Positions 1 through 9,451 of a stretch of 64,000 nucleotides of DNA are shown here, piece after piece. Position numbers and translations under genes: made by a program. This DNA is from Viridothelium virens (Eukaryota > Ascomycota > Dothideomycetes > Trypetheliales > Trypetheliaceae). Within the stretch, counting starts at the first letter, position 1. Each line of letters begins with the position of its first letter. The notes below the pieces were generated by a model. The model was not told the DNA's origin. It was given only the letters and a program-made list of their open reading frames with translations, and made no database searches. The stretch lies in assembly GCA_010094025.1 (NCBI GenBank), contig ML991776.1, positions 434,001-498,000 on the forward strand. The letters are read 5' to 3'.

Positions 1-630
1 ATGATCTCAATGTTCAACTCATCCAAATCTTGATGGCTCAAGGAGCCTTTGAAGTATGGCGCCAAAGGCGTCTCAATCAGTACTGAGTTGTACAATTCCT
101 CGATGTTGGTCGCCACGCAGAGCACCGGCATTGTCTCGAACCAGCCGAGCGGATGGCATCGCTCGAGCAGCTCACGTGTGTCCCGTTCGTGGAGGGTACC
201 TGTGATGAGGAGCGCAACGTTGTCAATCATGTAGCCGTAAGTGAGGTAATCCATGAATTTCGAAAGAGTACCCGTAGCGTTGGACTGGAGGTACCGAAAC
301 TCGGCGACGAGCTTTTCAGTGGTCTTGTTTGCGAGTGCGGAGGTGGAGGGGTTGGGTGGGAGGGATGCAAGGAAGTCGCCATAGGCAGGGCCGAGCTGGA
401 GTTTGACATCTGTACAAGGTCAGATCATATTTTACACGAAGCATATGAAAGGCGCTTACCATCTATCGTCTCGCATTGTGTCAAGTTTCCGTAGTTTTGG
501 CTTGTTAAGAGAGCATTGCGGTATCCTCGTACTACGCCCTCGATGTAACTGCAGCAGGTCAGAAACCTCCTCAGTCGTCAGGTTTAGGAATAGCATACCC
601 ATTCTGTGCGTTGAAGAAAAGACCCTCCAT
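1..630 (-). CDS. VMA6: V-type proton ATPase subunit d (partial, 3' end off window)
   Basis: Subunit d sits at the V1-V0 interface of the vacuolar proton pump and couples the central rotor stalk to the proteolipid ring. The start is the ATG at 630. Three exons (630-599, 548-460, 409-1) read in one frame when the introns 598-549 and 459-410 are removed; both have GT-AG ends. The product begins [20 protein letters not shown] and contains [33 protein letters not shown] and RCHPLGWF, all hallmarks of the Vma6/ATP6V0D family as I recall it. About 175 of the usual 350 or so residues are in the window; the frame is still open at base 1. Nothing looks damaged. The family call is secure. Confidence 0.93.
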
Positions 631-1280
631 CGCTGCGAAAAGTGGGGAAGAATGCGCCGAACGGCCTTGAGTATGGATGAATGGTGAAGCTGTCCAAAGT
701 CTAGCTGCCAGCAACGAAAGCGGTGAGGGCGCGCTCGCGGCAGAATGCGATATTCGCCCGATAATGATATCAAGAAAGCAGATACTAGTGTAGGGAATTC
801 TCCAAAACCATGGTCACGAATGGAGTCATTCTCGAAGATTTTATACGCCTAGATGCATCTGTGCAAAACCAGCACAATAATTTAGACTCGTATTATGAAT
901 AACAAGTCTCAATCCGAGAACATTGTCATTGACAATCATTTGCGAAACTTCTACGGATTTCACTCTCAGATCTAGAAGAGTACTGTATGATCCGTCTCGT
1001 CCAGAAACTCTCTAACAGCATTCCCTACGGCAGAGATTCCAATTTCGACCTTCTTGTACTCAGAAAAGACTGAATAATTCAAGATTATTGTGATCTGGTA
1101 GACGCCCCAAGCGTCCTGGCCTCTTACTCGGATATTCTAGCCAACTCCATATATCCATAACTCCGAGATAGTGCCTGACCCTTAAGTATACACTTGTCGG
1201 CGCCAACCGTTCCATAAAAAAATTTATGGTCTTTGCCGGCCCTTCAGGCCCACAGCCCAGCCACAGTCCAGATACCCCAC
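631..1280. other. Intergenic, no gene seen
   Basis: This holds the upstream region of the V-ATPase subunit d gene and the downstream region of the small basic gene on the same strand. A 74-codon frame on the minus strand directly follows the stop of the small gene and looks like 3' untranslated sequence. I see no RNA gene or repeat. Confidence 0.5.
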
Positions 1281-1672
1281 TCATCGCTTGAGCTTGTATT
1301 TTAATCGACGTCGAACTTTCAATGCAATTGCTTCAACCGGTATATAGTTCGCACGATGCTGTAGTGTGACGCGATCCCCTCCACCGGTTTCTCTCGTTGA
1401 TGCTGCTGGACCTTCCTGAGTCTGCGCCTTGGTGTAGGATGGGTTGCCGGCACGAGAATGTGGCATTTGAAGTGATTTGTGTACAATCGCCGGGGCTCCT
1501 CCTTGATAGAGCCTTTCGTACATCCTGTATCTGTTAGAAGATTCCAGGTAGTCCTCGTGAATATTGAGTCTTACTTCACAGCTTGTGAAATTCGGAGATA
1601 CCGTTGCAGCATGCGTGAGATCCTAGGAGTTTTGAGGGCATTGACAGATATTCCGGCCGCATTCGTCGCCAT
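1281..1672 (-). CDS. Small basic protein of unknown function (113 aa, two exons)
   Basis: I do not recognise this product. Exon 1 runs 1672-1575 and exon 2 runs 1524-1281. The intron 1574-1525 has a strong GTAAG donor and a CAG acceptor, and removing it joins AA to G in frame, which is the main evidence for a real gene. The product starts MATNAAGISVNALKTPRISR, is rich in Arg and Lys, has few acidic residues in its first 35 positions and ends KVRRRLKYKLKR. The basic N-terminus would suit a mitochondrial or nucleic-acid-binding protein. Its start lies 363 bases from that of the rps3-like gene on the opposite strand, so the two may share a promoter. A mitochondrial role is inference only. Confidence 0.5.
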
Positions 1673-2035
1673 GATTGATTAGGCGCAGCTCGTGAGATGA
1701 GAAGAAAATGTTGGTAGAGGTTGATCAACATCAACTCCGTACGGAAGGCGGATGTGGTCCGAGCTTCGACGCAGATTCACCTCCACGAGCTCAGCCGATG
1801 GGCTACGAACTCATACGACCGACCGGAGGAATCAAAGACAAAATCCAAACACTTTAGATCGACTTCGTCAATCGGCCACAATTTACTAAGGGAATCGTCA
1901 GCTGCGCATTCACGAGGATCTGATCGACTCATATGCAAGCGAGAAAACTTGGCACGATATCATCCATCTCGCTCAAGAGCTCGATATGAGCTGACCCGAT
2001 AGACTCCCGCTGAAGTCGATAATATTTGATTCACA
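1673..2035. promoter_or_regulatory. Shared upstream region of a divergent gene pair
   Basis: The 363 bases separate the starts of the small basic gene (minus) and the rps3-like gene (plus). No clear TATA box or repeated operator is seen. A bidirectional promoter is inferred only from the arrangement. Confidence 0.35.
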
Positions 2036-3192
2036 ATGTTCAAGCCCACGCAAATTCTACAGAAGTCGCAGGCCCGTCTCCGCGGTCAACGTGGACCTGC
2101 GATTCGTATTCTACGAAAAGCCATCAGGACCATCAATCCCGACGCTATCATACCACCCAATCTCATGCCCGAGCATGCCACGCCACCTCCAAGAGCCTGG
2201 AAAGAGATGGGCATACCAATTCACAAGCTCATGCCAGAACATAATCAAAGAACAGAGTTACCCGAATTCTCTAGGAATCAAAGCCCTGAGCACCATGCAG
2301 GATTGATATCATGGCAAGACACGACCAGGAAAGATTTATCAGATTCAATAAAAAATGGGGAGGAACAACTTCCAGCTATTGTAGCCCGGAAAGGTGGTCG
2401 AATAGGTAAGTACTACATATCGCTAATATAATTGTCGACTCATGGCGTTGTTAGAGGTACCATTTGCATCTCAAGGCAAAGTGTCGGATAGCTATCCAGT
2501 CGGCTACAAACCACCAGCCCCTTTGTACTGGAATCATAGCATTTATGCGTACAACAAGAACACGATGCCAATCATACCTGCAACATCCGCCACTGCGAGG
2601 AGGATGATACGATTATACTACAACATGATACCTCGTGGTTTCAATGATGTGCTAGGTCGTCAGGTATTCGAGGACCATCTTCGAATCCTCTGTCATCGCT
2701 GACCTTCCTATGCTTAGTTGTCGAGACCAAGATATCTTTTGCGGTCAACCTTCCGAGCCTTTATTGCAGACCGCATGCACAATAAGATGCCTGTGGATTC
2801 TGACATCATGTCAAGGGTAAGGAAACTATACAAATTTGATTGTAGTGTTTCCCAGCTAAGAATTCCAGGTGCAACCTCGAAAAAAAGGAAGGATGGCATT
2901 CTGGCGCCCTTTAAGGAATTTATCCTCGAAACAACCCAACGTGCAATTTAAACATTATTCAGACAAAGTCAACATCGCAACATACGTATACGATCGACGG
3001 ATACAGGGCCTTAAGCACAGAATGGCTGTCCTTGGGAGAAGGCTTCAGCGCACTTTACGAATGAGCACAAGGACCGGTTGGGCCACTTTTGGCCGGTCCT
3101 GCGATTCCTGGGAGCATTGGAAGGCCAAGTCGGAAGAGGTACTGCCGGGAAGTAAATCAGGTAGGACGCGGCGAACGCGGCTTGTTGTATGA
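2036..3192 (+). CDS. Nuclear gene for a mitochondrial ribosomal protein uS3m (rps3)-like N-terminal region
   Basis: uS3m is a small-subunit mitoribosomal protein that most filamentous ascomycetes encode in mitochondrial DNA, often inside the large rRNA intron. Here exons 2036-2405, 2455-2663, 2718-2816 and 2869-3192 join in frame to about 333 codons. Residues about 149-158 read NHSIYAYNKN, and residues about 254-270 read KHYSDKVNIATYVYDRR. Fungal rps3/S5 proteins, as I recall them, have NSIYNYNKN and KHTSSKVIITLYVYN at the same spacing. The N-terminus is basic with no acidic residue in its first 30 or so positions, as in a mitochondrial presequence. Introns of 49-54 bases and unbiased codon use mark it as nuclear. 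The C-terminal half of uS3m is not found. An alternative last intron (3161-3199) would change only the tail. Confidence 0.55.
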
Positions 3193-3964
3193 TATTTAGA
3201 AACACGGCTTGTGCCCTGCGATAGAAATTGAATCGTGGAGACTTTGGTGCTTATTCGTCAACTACAGCTGTCCCCGATTTGGCCCTGTGATTCTGATACA
3301 CTCCTAGTGGATCCGTCATAAAAACTGGAAAGATCTACAGAAGTCTAGACTGCTGAGCTCAAGGACGGCGGACTCAAAGCATTTGTGATGAGTAATTAAT
3401 ATGAGGTACCCAACCTTGAACTTCTCGGGGCGGCAAGAAAGTCGCGCTAAACATCAGGCACCAGAATACCAGGCACCGACCCTTTCGAAATACGACCAAA
3501 GTGAGGCCTACATCTGCTCTTCCCCCACGTCTACCTTAATTTTCTGGGCAAACATGCTGGCCAAAAATACACTCAAAATCACCCTAGGATGACACTTTGG
3601 GTAGGTGCTCGGCAACGTGCATGAATTACAGGAGGTACTCTTGCCACGCTATTGGGCAGATACCCGCGTAGGATTTACAGCGCATCGAGATCACCCTCAC
3701 ACTTTGCGGCGGGTATCACGGTTGTGTCACATTTAGGCATCCGCGGTTCGTGCCTTGTGTAGGCAGATAGATGAGCGGGTGGTTTGACAAAATCTTGGTT
3801 CCTTTCTCCACTTGACAATTGATCCACGTCACGAAGCAACATTCTCTTTCAAAGGACCGTTTGTGCTTGCTATATGAATCGAATTCCGTATTACCCCAAG
3901 AATCTAACCCCATCTCCTCACCTTGTCCTTCTACATAACTTAATCTTAAGCTCTCGACGCAATC
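3193..3964. other. Intergenic; possible uS3m C-terminal remnant not established
   Basis: This stretch lies between the rps3-like gene and the VIT/VWA gene. A 63-codon frame (3401-3592) was compared with the uS3m C-terminus, but the resemblance is too weak to claim. The frames between are interrupted by stops. The last 200 bases are pyrimidine-rich and probably hold the VIT/VWA promoter. Confidence 0.4.
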
Positions 3965-6900
3965 ATGGTTCGGACATATCATATCTGTGGTTGTTACTAT
4001 ACAACAGGACCCCCTACTTCGGCTTGGGGTTACGCTCCTCGTACCTATTTGCCGCAAGTCGAGCTCAAGTCTCATTCAACCATTTTATCCACCAGCTCAC
4101 GTACGGTGCTCACTCAGACGTTCAGCAACCCGTCATCTACAAAGGGTATCAAGACTCTGCGGTATACCTTTCCTCTATATGATGGCGTCAGCGTTGTCGA
4201 CTTCGAGTGCACAATTGGCGATCGTAAAATCCATGGGGTTGTGAAGGAGAAGGAGAAGGCCCGGGCTGTATTCCAGGAAGCTGTTGATCAGGGACAACAG
4301 GCCGGCCTTCTTGAACAGCTACCTGATGCCTCCGATGTCTTCACCACAACTGTCGGGAACGTCCCACCAAGTGCTAAGATCGTCATCAACATCACTTACC
4401 TTGGCGAACTGAAAAATGACGCTGAAGTCGATGGCATTCGCTTCACCATTCCGACCAAAATCGCCCCTCGTTACGGCAGTTATCCTGGACAGCTCGCCTA
4501 CTCTGCTGCCGATGCGGCCCAAGCCAGCAAAGGGATGGAAATTATCGTGGATGCCTCAATGCCAGAGGGGTCTTTTATTAAGGCCATGCAATCTCCAAGC
4601 CACCGACTCGCTGTGTCCATTGGCACCCTCTCGTCGGCGCCGAACGCGGAACCGAGGCTCAACCAAGCCTCAGCAAGTCTCACACTGGGCTCTACAGAGT
4701 TGGACAGTGACTTTGTTCTTCAAGTTTTGAACAAGGATACTGGCAGCCCCAAGGCTATGCTTGAGAGACATCCAATGATACCTAACCAGCGTGCACTTGC
4801 GGTATCTCTTGTGCCCAGGTTCTCTCTTCCTCAAGCCCGACCTGAAATAGTATTTGTCGTCGATCGAAGCGGTAGTATGAGAGACAAAATCCCGACATTG
4901 GTCTCAGCCCTCAGAATCTTCCTCAAATCTCTTCCTGTAGGCGTTATGTTCAATATATGCTCTTTTGGTAGTTCGTATTCATTCCTCTGGCAAAAGAGCA
5001 AGACATATGATCAAAGTAGTTTGGACGTAGCCTTGGCCCATGTGCAGTCCTTCGGCTCCGACTATGGCGGGACGAATATGTACCAACCCATCGAAGCAAC
5101 TATCAACAATCGCTATGGAGATCTTCCATTGGAAGTTGTCTTCCTTACGGACGGTCAAGTAACGGACCAGGAGCTGCTCTTCAACCTGCTTAATCGGATG
5201 GTCGGAGAGAGCAAGGCACCAATCCGTTTCTTCACACTGGGAATTGGATCACAAACGTCGCATGCGCTTCTTGAAGGAGTAGCTCGAGCTGGCAACGGTT
5301 TTTCCCAGTCCGTTAAGGAAGGCGAGAAGCTTGATCGCAAGGTTGTACGAATGCTCAAAGGAGCCCTGACTCCCCACGTCAGTGATTACTCTCTCGAGGT
5401 TCGCTACAAAGAAGAGGAAGGTGAAGACTTTGAACTGGTGGACAAGATTGAAGAATGTCTTAACCTCGATGTGCTAGCTGCGCCATCCAAAGAAGACGAA
5501 GAGGACCGTCCCAATTCGCAACCTATATCACTATTCGATGCGAATGCAGATCCTGATAAGGACGAGAATCCAGGCAATGATGAAGATGGGCAGAAGCGGT
5601 ACAGCCACTTGCCGACTTTGTCCAGTCCCAAGATTCTACAAGCGCCTAATCGAATTCCGCCTCTATTTTCATTTATCCGGACCAGTGTCTATCTTCTTTT
5701 GTCCCCTGAGACAATCAAGAAAACTCCAAAGTCGGTGATTCTCAAGGCTTCGTCTCAGCACGGTCCTTTGCAGATTGAGATTCCGGTCCAAGTAATGGAA
5801 ACCCCTGGAGAAACCATACATCAACTCGCCGCTAAGAAGGCCGTTCAAGAGCTTGAAGAGGGCCGTGGCTGGATTTTCAGTGCTAAAGATCAGGCCACTG
5901 GTTCTCTTCTAAAGGATAAAATGCCCGGGCAATTCCCACAGATGGTCGAGCGCGAAGCCGTGAAACTGGGCGTCCAGTTCCAAGTCGGCGGAAAGTTCTG
6001 CTCGTTCGTTGCTGTCGAGGCGAATGATAAGAAAGCCGACAAAGAAGGCGATCTTGCGATGGAGGACACGCTAGGATATGAGTTCTTGGATGTGTCGAAT
6101 CAGACTATCAACGCAAAAACACCACACGACATGCCTTCCATCAGGGCGGCAAATGCGCAAAAGTCTCCTCCCAGATTTCAGATGATGTCAACTGCTAGTA
6201 CTCAATCCACGAACAACGATAGGCGATCATTTCCTCAACGCCATTCTACCCGGTCCCAACCGAGCTCAAACAATTTTGCAGTCCAATGGATGCCTCAGAG
6301 TGGGCAGGCTCAGCAAGTAGGAACATCTGGGGGATTCGGGAGCAGCTCTGGTAGCCTTTTCGGGAACGCACAGGCGAATCCGAGTTCCACTGGAGGGCTC
6401 TTTGGCAGTCAGGCCCCAAATCCAGGGAGCAGTGGACCTTTTGCGGGGGGAGCCTCAAGTCACGGTTCCAGCCTTTTCGGCAGCCAAGCCCAGACTCAGA
6501 GTTCCAGTGGGGGACTCTTCGGCGGCCAATCTGCAGTAACTAGCTTTGACGAAAATCGTTTCATGAGTTCGGACTGGACAGCTCATCCAACTGTTGAACC
6601 TACTGGGCATTTCAATATGGTGCAAAATTACACTTCTGCGCAAGATCCGCATCATGGAGCGAGTGGCAATTTCTGTGCAGAGAATCCTTCTGAGGTGTTG
6701 CAGGATGTCTCTTTCGACACTGTGACCAGTCCATTCTCTGCCTTCTCCAACGTCCCGCAGGACCAGCCAGTACCCTCACTCTTTGGACAGGTTCAAACGC
6801 CCCAGGTGGATTATTGTAGGAAACGTAATTCGGGGACATACCCGCGGGTCCCAACCCGCAAATTGAGGATTGGAAGCAAAGGTTCAGATCATAGTAATGA

Positions 6901-7261
6901 GCGCGTCGCTCATGGGGAGGAGGATGCTGCCAAGGACACAGCAGAGGAGCCCATGGAGGCTCTGATATCTCTTCAGACCTTTGAGGGACCTTGGGGATGG
7001 ACTCCAGAGCTTTTTGAGATCCTTGGCATCACTGAAGAAGCAGCGAGGCATGGCTTTGACAAAGCTGGAGTCGCAATGACTGAAAAGAATCTTTTGGCTA
7101 CTTCAATTGTGATTTGCTTCTTCCGGATCAAACTTGCTAGTGAAGAGGAGACATGGGAGCTCGTTCTCGACAAGGCGGTGAATTGGATTGAGAACCAGGC
7201 AGCTGAAGAGAGCCGCAGTGCCATGATGGCTACTGCCGAAAAGCTCGTCCAGAGCATTTGA
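3965..7261 (+). CDS. VIT and von Willebrand factor A domain protein with FG repeats
   Basis: This is a single uninterrupted frame of 1098 codons. Residues about 1-150 form a VIT (inter-alpha-trypsin inhibitor) domain, with FPLYDGVSVVDFECTIGDR and VFTTTVGNVPPSAKI. Residues about 290-460 form a VWA domain with a full metal-binding MIDAS: VDRSGSM, GGTNM and FLTDGQVTD. After a region resembling the post-VWA part of fungal homologues comes a low-complexity segment (about 790-860) with repeated GGLFG, SLFG and GGFG units like those of FG nucleoporins. The C-terminal 90 residues (GPWGWTPELFEILGI and on) resemble the end of animal PARP4-type VIT/VWA proteins. No signal peptide is evident, so a cytoplasmic or nuclear protein is likely. 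Its substrate or partner is unknown. The domain calls are firm. Confidence 0.88.
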   Translation: MVRTYHICGCYYTTGPPTSAWGYAPRTYLPQVELKSHSTILSTSSRTVLTQTFSNPSSTKGIKTLRYTFPLYDGVSVVDFECTIGDRKIHGVVKEKEKARAVFQEAVDQGQQAGLLEQLPDASDVFTTTVGNVPPSAKIVINITYLGELKNDAEVDGIRFTIPTKIAPRYGSYPGQLAYSAADAAQASKGMEIIVDASMPEGSFIKAMQSPSHRLAVSIGTLSSAPNAEPRLNQASASLTLGSTELDSDFVLQVLNKDTGSPKAMLERHPMIPNQRALAVSLVPRFSLPQARPEIVFVVDRSGSMRDKIPTLVSALRIFLKSLPVGVMFNICSFGSSYSFLWQKSKTYDQSSLDVALAHVQSFGSDYGGTNMYQPIEATINNRYGDLPLEVVFLTDGQVTDQELLFNLLNRMVGESKAPIRFFTLGIGSQTSHALLEGVARAGNGFSQSVKEGEKLDRKVVRMLKGALTPHVSDYSLEVRYKEEEGEDFELVDKIEECLNLDVLAAPSKEDEEDRPNSQPISLFDANADPDKDENPGNDEDGQKRYSHLPTLSSPKILQAPNRIPPLFSFIRTSVYLLLSPETIKKTPKSVILKASSQHGPLQIEIPVQVMETPGETIHQLAAKKAVQELEEGRGWIFSAKDQATGSLLKDKMPGQFPQMVEREAVKLGVQFQVGGKFCSFVAVEANDKKADKEGDLAMEDTLGYEFLDVSNQTINAKTPHDMPSIRAANAQKSPPRFQMMSTASTQSTNNDRRSFPQRHSTRSQPSSNNFAVQWMPQSGQAQQVGTSGGFGSSSGSLFGNAQANPSSTGGLFGSQAPNPGSSGPFAGGASSHGSSLFGSQAQTQSSSGGLFGGQSAVTSFDENRFMSSDWTAHPTVEPTGHFNMVQNYTSAQDPHHGASGNFCAENPSEVLQDVSFDTVTSPFSAFSNVPQDQPVPSLFGQVQTPQVDYCRKRNSGTYPRVPTRKLRIGSKGSDHSNERVAHGEEDAAKDTAEEPMEALISLQTFEGPWGWTPELFEILGITEEAARHGFDKAGVAMTEKNLLATSIVICFFRIKLASEEETWELVLDKAVNWIENQAAEESRSAMMATAEKLVQSI
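6331..6540 (+). repeat. FG/GLFG-type repeat block in the VIT/VWA gene
   Basis: About 70 codons carry imperfect 15-20 residue units rich in Gly, Ser and Gln. Each has an FG or GLFG core, including GGFGSSSGSLFG, GGLFGSQA, SSLFGSQA and GGLFGGQSA. The spacing resembles nucleoporin FG repeats. Confidence 0.8.
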
Positions 7262-7519
7262 GAAGGACATTTGTGTAGGGCTACAAAGTAGTCATCTAAA
7301 GGAGCAACATCAAGAAGTACTAGTGAGGACTTCGCAGAGATTTTCGAGATAATTTGGGAAGCTTCCAGGAGGGTTATTGCGAAGCACCTGAAGAACGAAC
7401 AATCCTTTCCAGAGCGCAGTAATACATACCTACCCAGTAGATAGCCCTAGCCTAGCACCCGCAAACCAATGCAACTAAGGTATATATCAATCCACAGCAT
7501 CTCCCGCTCAATAGCCCCC

Positions 7520-8308
7520 TCACTTCATCCCCATCGCCCCCAAAAACACCCGCCGCCTCCCCTCCCCCTCAATCCCCGCAACCACCTCCCCCATCCCCTC
7601 CACCTCCCTCACCCCCTCCCCATGCCCAAACGCCCACGCCCCTTCGCTCCCCGCCCCGTCCTCTTCCACCTCCTCATACCGCACCTGCCACGCCTGCCAG
7701 CGCTGCGCCTTCAGCGCTGCCACGTGCGCCTCGACGTCGTCGCGCGGGCCCGAGAAGACCATTACGCCTGGGTAGCCTGGCTTCGTGAGGCCCGCGATTG
7801 ACGAGGATGCCGGGTGGAGCGCGAGTTTGCGCTTGGAGGTGGCGAGGAGGTGGTGTAGCCAGATTATGACGGTGAGGGTTGGGGAGGGCGTTGTGGGGGA
7901 GGAGGAGGTGTGGGGTGGACTGGTGGGGTGGGCGGTTGTTGGGGAGGGGACGTCGGGGTTGGGCGTGGTGATTGAGGTTGAGGTGGATTCGAGGAGGTCG
8001 TTGAAAGTGGTGAGCATGGAGTCGAGGACGGGTTCGTTGGGGGAGAGGTGGATGGATTGGAGGGCCAATCGGTATTGGTTGCGGAGGTCGACTTTTTGGG
8101 GAGGGGCCCCGGTGACGGAGATGAGGTCGGGGAGGGATGAGGAGTTGGGGTAGGAGCTCGAGAGGCGGAGTTGGAGAGTTGCATGGGACAAAGTCGTGTA
8201 GGTTATTTCTTGAGTTTTGTTGTTGAAATGGAACTCGTCTGGGTACATTGCTTGGAGTAGAGAGATCTCATCTGATAGAGTTGATGTATCTTCGTCTAAT
8301 TCGTCCAT
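7520..8308 (-). CDS. RWD domain protein with Prp3-C/DUF1115-like domain
   Basis: The start is taken at the ATG at 8308; the frame stays open upstream to 8383 but without an ATG there. About 262 residues. The N-terminal RWD domain shows DEISLLQAMYPDEF and the following LRLSSSYPNSSSLPDLISV, which matches the RWD pattern of an acidic YP-containing start and a P-rich turn. The C-terminal part, VIIWLHHLLATSKRKLAL followed by GLTKPGYPGVMVFSG, matches the DUF1115 (Prp3 C-terminal) domain seen in RWDD2-type proteins. The role is unknown; RWD domains commonly bind other proteins. The last 40 residues are rich in Gly and Glu, and the gene is very GC-rich there. It converges on the VIT/VWA gene, with 258 bases between the stops. 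Confidence 0.8.
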   Translation of the reverse strand: MDELDEDTSTLSDEISLLQAMYPDEFHFNNKTQEITYTTLSHATLQLRLSSSYPNSSSLPDLISVTGAPPQKVDLRNQYRLALQSIHLSPNEPVLDSMLTTFNDLLESTSTSITTPNPDVPSPTTAHPTSPPHTSSSPTTPSPTLTVIIWLHHLLATSKRKLALHPASSSIAGLTKPGYPGVMVFSGPRDDVEAHVAALKAQRWQAWQVRYEEVEEDGAGSEGAWAFGHGEGVREVEGMGEVVAGIEGEGRRRVFLGAMGMK

Positions 8309-8901
8309 GATTTCAGGACTGTCTAGACCGAATTTAAGAGCTTGTCTGCTGTTTTCGTCAAGTACTGAGTCCTCGAGCACCACCGTCTAATCCGATAACA
8401 TAAAGGAATCTTTGATTCGGCGTCGAGATACCCCGAAAGTCGAGGAGCAGCTGAGATTCATCCATAGCGGAAATTTTTCCTCATTCTCGATTGTACCTTC
8501 AGACGAAGTTGTGAACCGCGATCTTCTATTCTACATTTGTTTCGTGAACATCAGTAATCCTCTGGAAGAAGCCAACATCCGGTTGAGCCAGGGTATTGAT
8601 GTACATACCAACCCATGGAGGTATCAACACCATGAGTGAAGGTCTCATGACAGTTAGGCTGCCAGGGCTTACTGCCCCACCAATCACCCCACTTCCATCC
8701 TCTTCGACCCCACTTGGTCGCCATCCGGCGTCTGCTACCTACCTTAGCTATTGATCAACCATAAAAGCGTCGCAATCGCCTCCCGGAATTCGTGCTGACA
8801 GCTAAAAGACCAATCCTCAGCAGAACTCAGATATCTTCAAATTCACACAAACAACTCCGAACTTTACAACAACTGTCAGGCAAACTTCGTGAGTCGTAAT
8901 C
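8309..8901. promoter_or_regulatory. Divergent upstream region, RWD gene and microprotein gene
   Basis: The 593 bases between two divergent starts contain the sequence tataaaagc-like run at about 8761 (ccataaaagcg), roughly 140 bases upstream of the microprotein ATG, which could serve as a TATA element. A 75-codon frame at 8412-8639 is not supported by any feature. Confidence 0.35.
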
Positions 8902-9044
8902 ATGTCTGGCCACTCAACCTGCCCGAAGTGCAATGCACAGATCTCTGGGAGCTCTAAGACGTGCGGTTCTTGTGGCGCGGTAAACTTCCTTTCCTTACTA
9001 GCAAAGGGCCCAAGCTGACCCTAGGGTAGTCTTGCCCTGCCTGA
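8902..9044 (+). CDS. Cys-rich zinc-ribbon microprotein (30 aa, two exons)
   Basis: Exon 1 is 8902-8979 and exon 2 is 9030-9044. The intron starts GTAAAC and ends with two possible acceptors, CCTAG and GGTAG. Using the second gives SCGASCPA and a stop, adding a last cysteine. The product is MSGHSTCPKCNAQI then SGSSKTCGSCGASCPA. It has a CPKC pair, a CGSC pair and a further Cys, the layout of a minimal zinc ribbon. I recall very small fungal proteins with the same KTC-SCG-TCP ending, but I cannot verify a family here. If the first acceptor is used, the tail is GSLALPESKPGTG instead. It is too small for most gene finders. The function is unknown; zinc binding is inference. Confidence 0.6.
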
Positions 9045-9451
9045 ATCCAAGCCCGGAACCGGATGAAGATGGAGCGGTGATGGATGACTTACGATAGCAG
9101 AGTATGAGATTTGACTTATGGGATGGGGACGAGGGATAGGGGCAACGGCTAGTGGCCACATTCACTAGAGATGATACAGAATCTATGAGATACTCGAGTC
9201 AAAGCCGCTGAGATTCAATGAGCATGTGGACTAATTGAGTATGCGGTAAATCTGACCCGATCGAGTTGTAGTGTAGCCGATAATCCTCCATCTAAGCCAA
9301 CTTTCCTTATTTCGTTGTCGTATTCGTGTCCATCACGTCAATGACCAATCGCACGATATCGCCTCCAATTCCACCGGCGTAGACCCAATCATAAAGCCGT
9401 CAGCAATTGAGCGCAGCACGGTACTGGAGATCGGAATGAGAAGCAACCGTA
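9045..9451. other. Intergenic between convergent genes
   Basis: These 407 bases hold the 3' regions of the microprotein gene and the zinc-finger gene. Nothing else is recognised. Confidence 0.4.

Noticed and set aside
3401-3592. A 63-codon frame possibly matching the uS3m C-terminus
   Set aside because: Only a few scattered residues (SGR, TLIFWAN, NTLKITLG) can be aligned, with stops before and after. The likeness is within chance.
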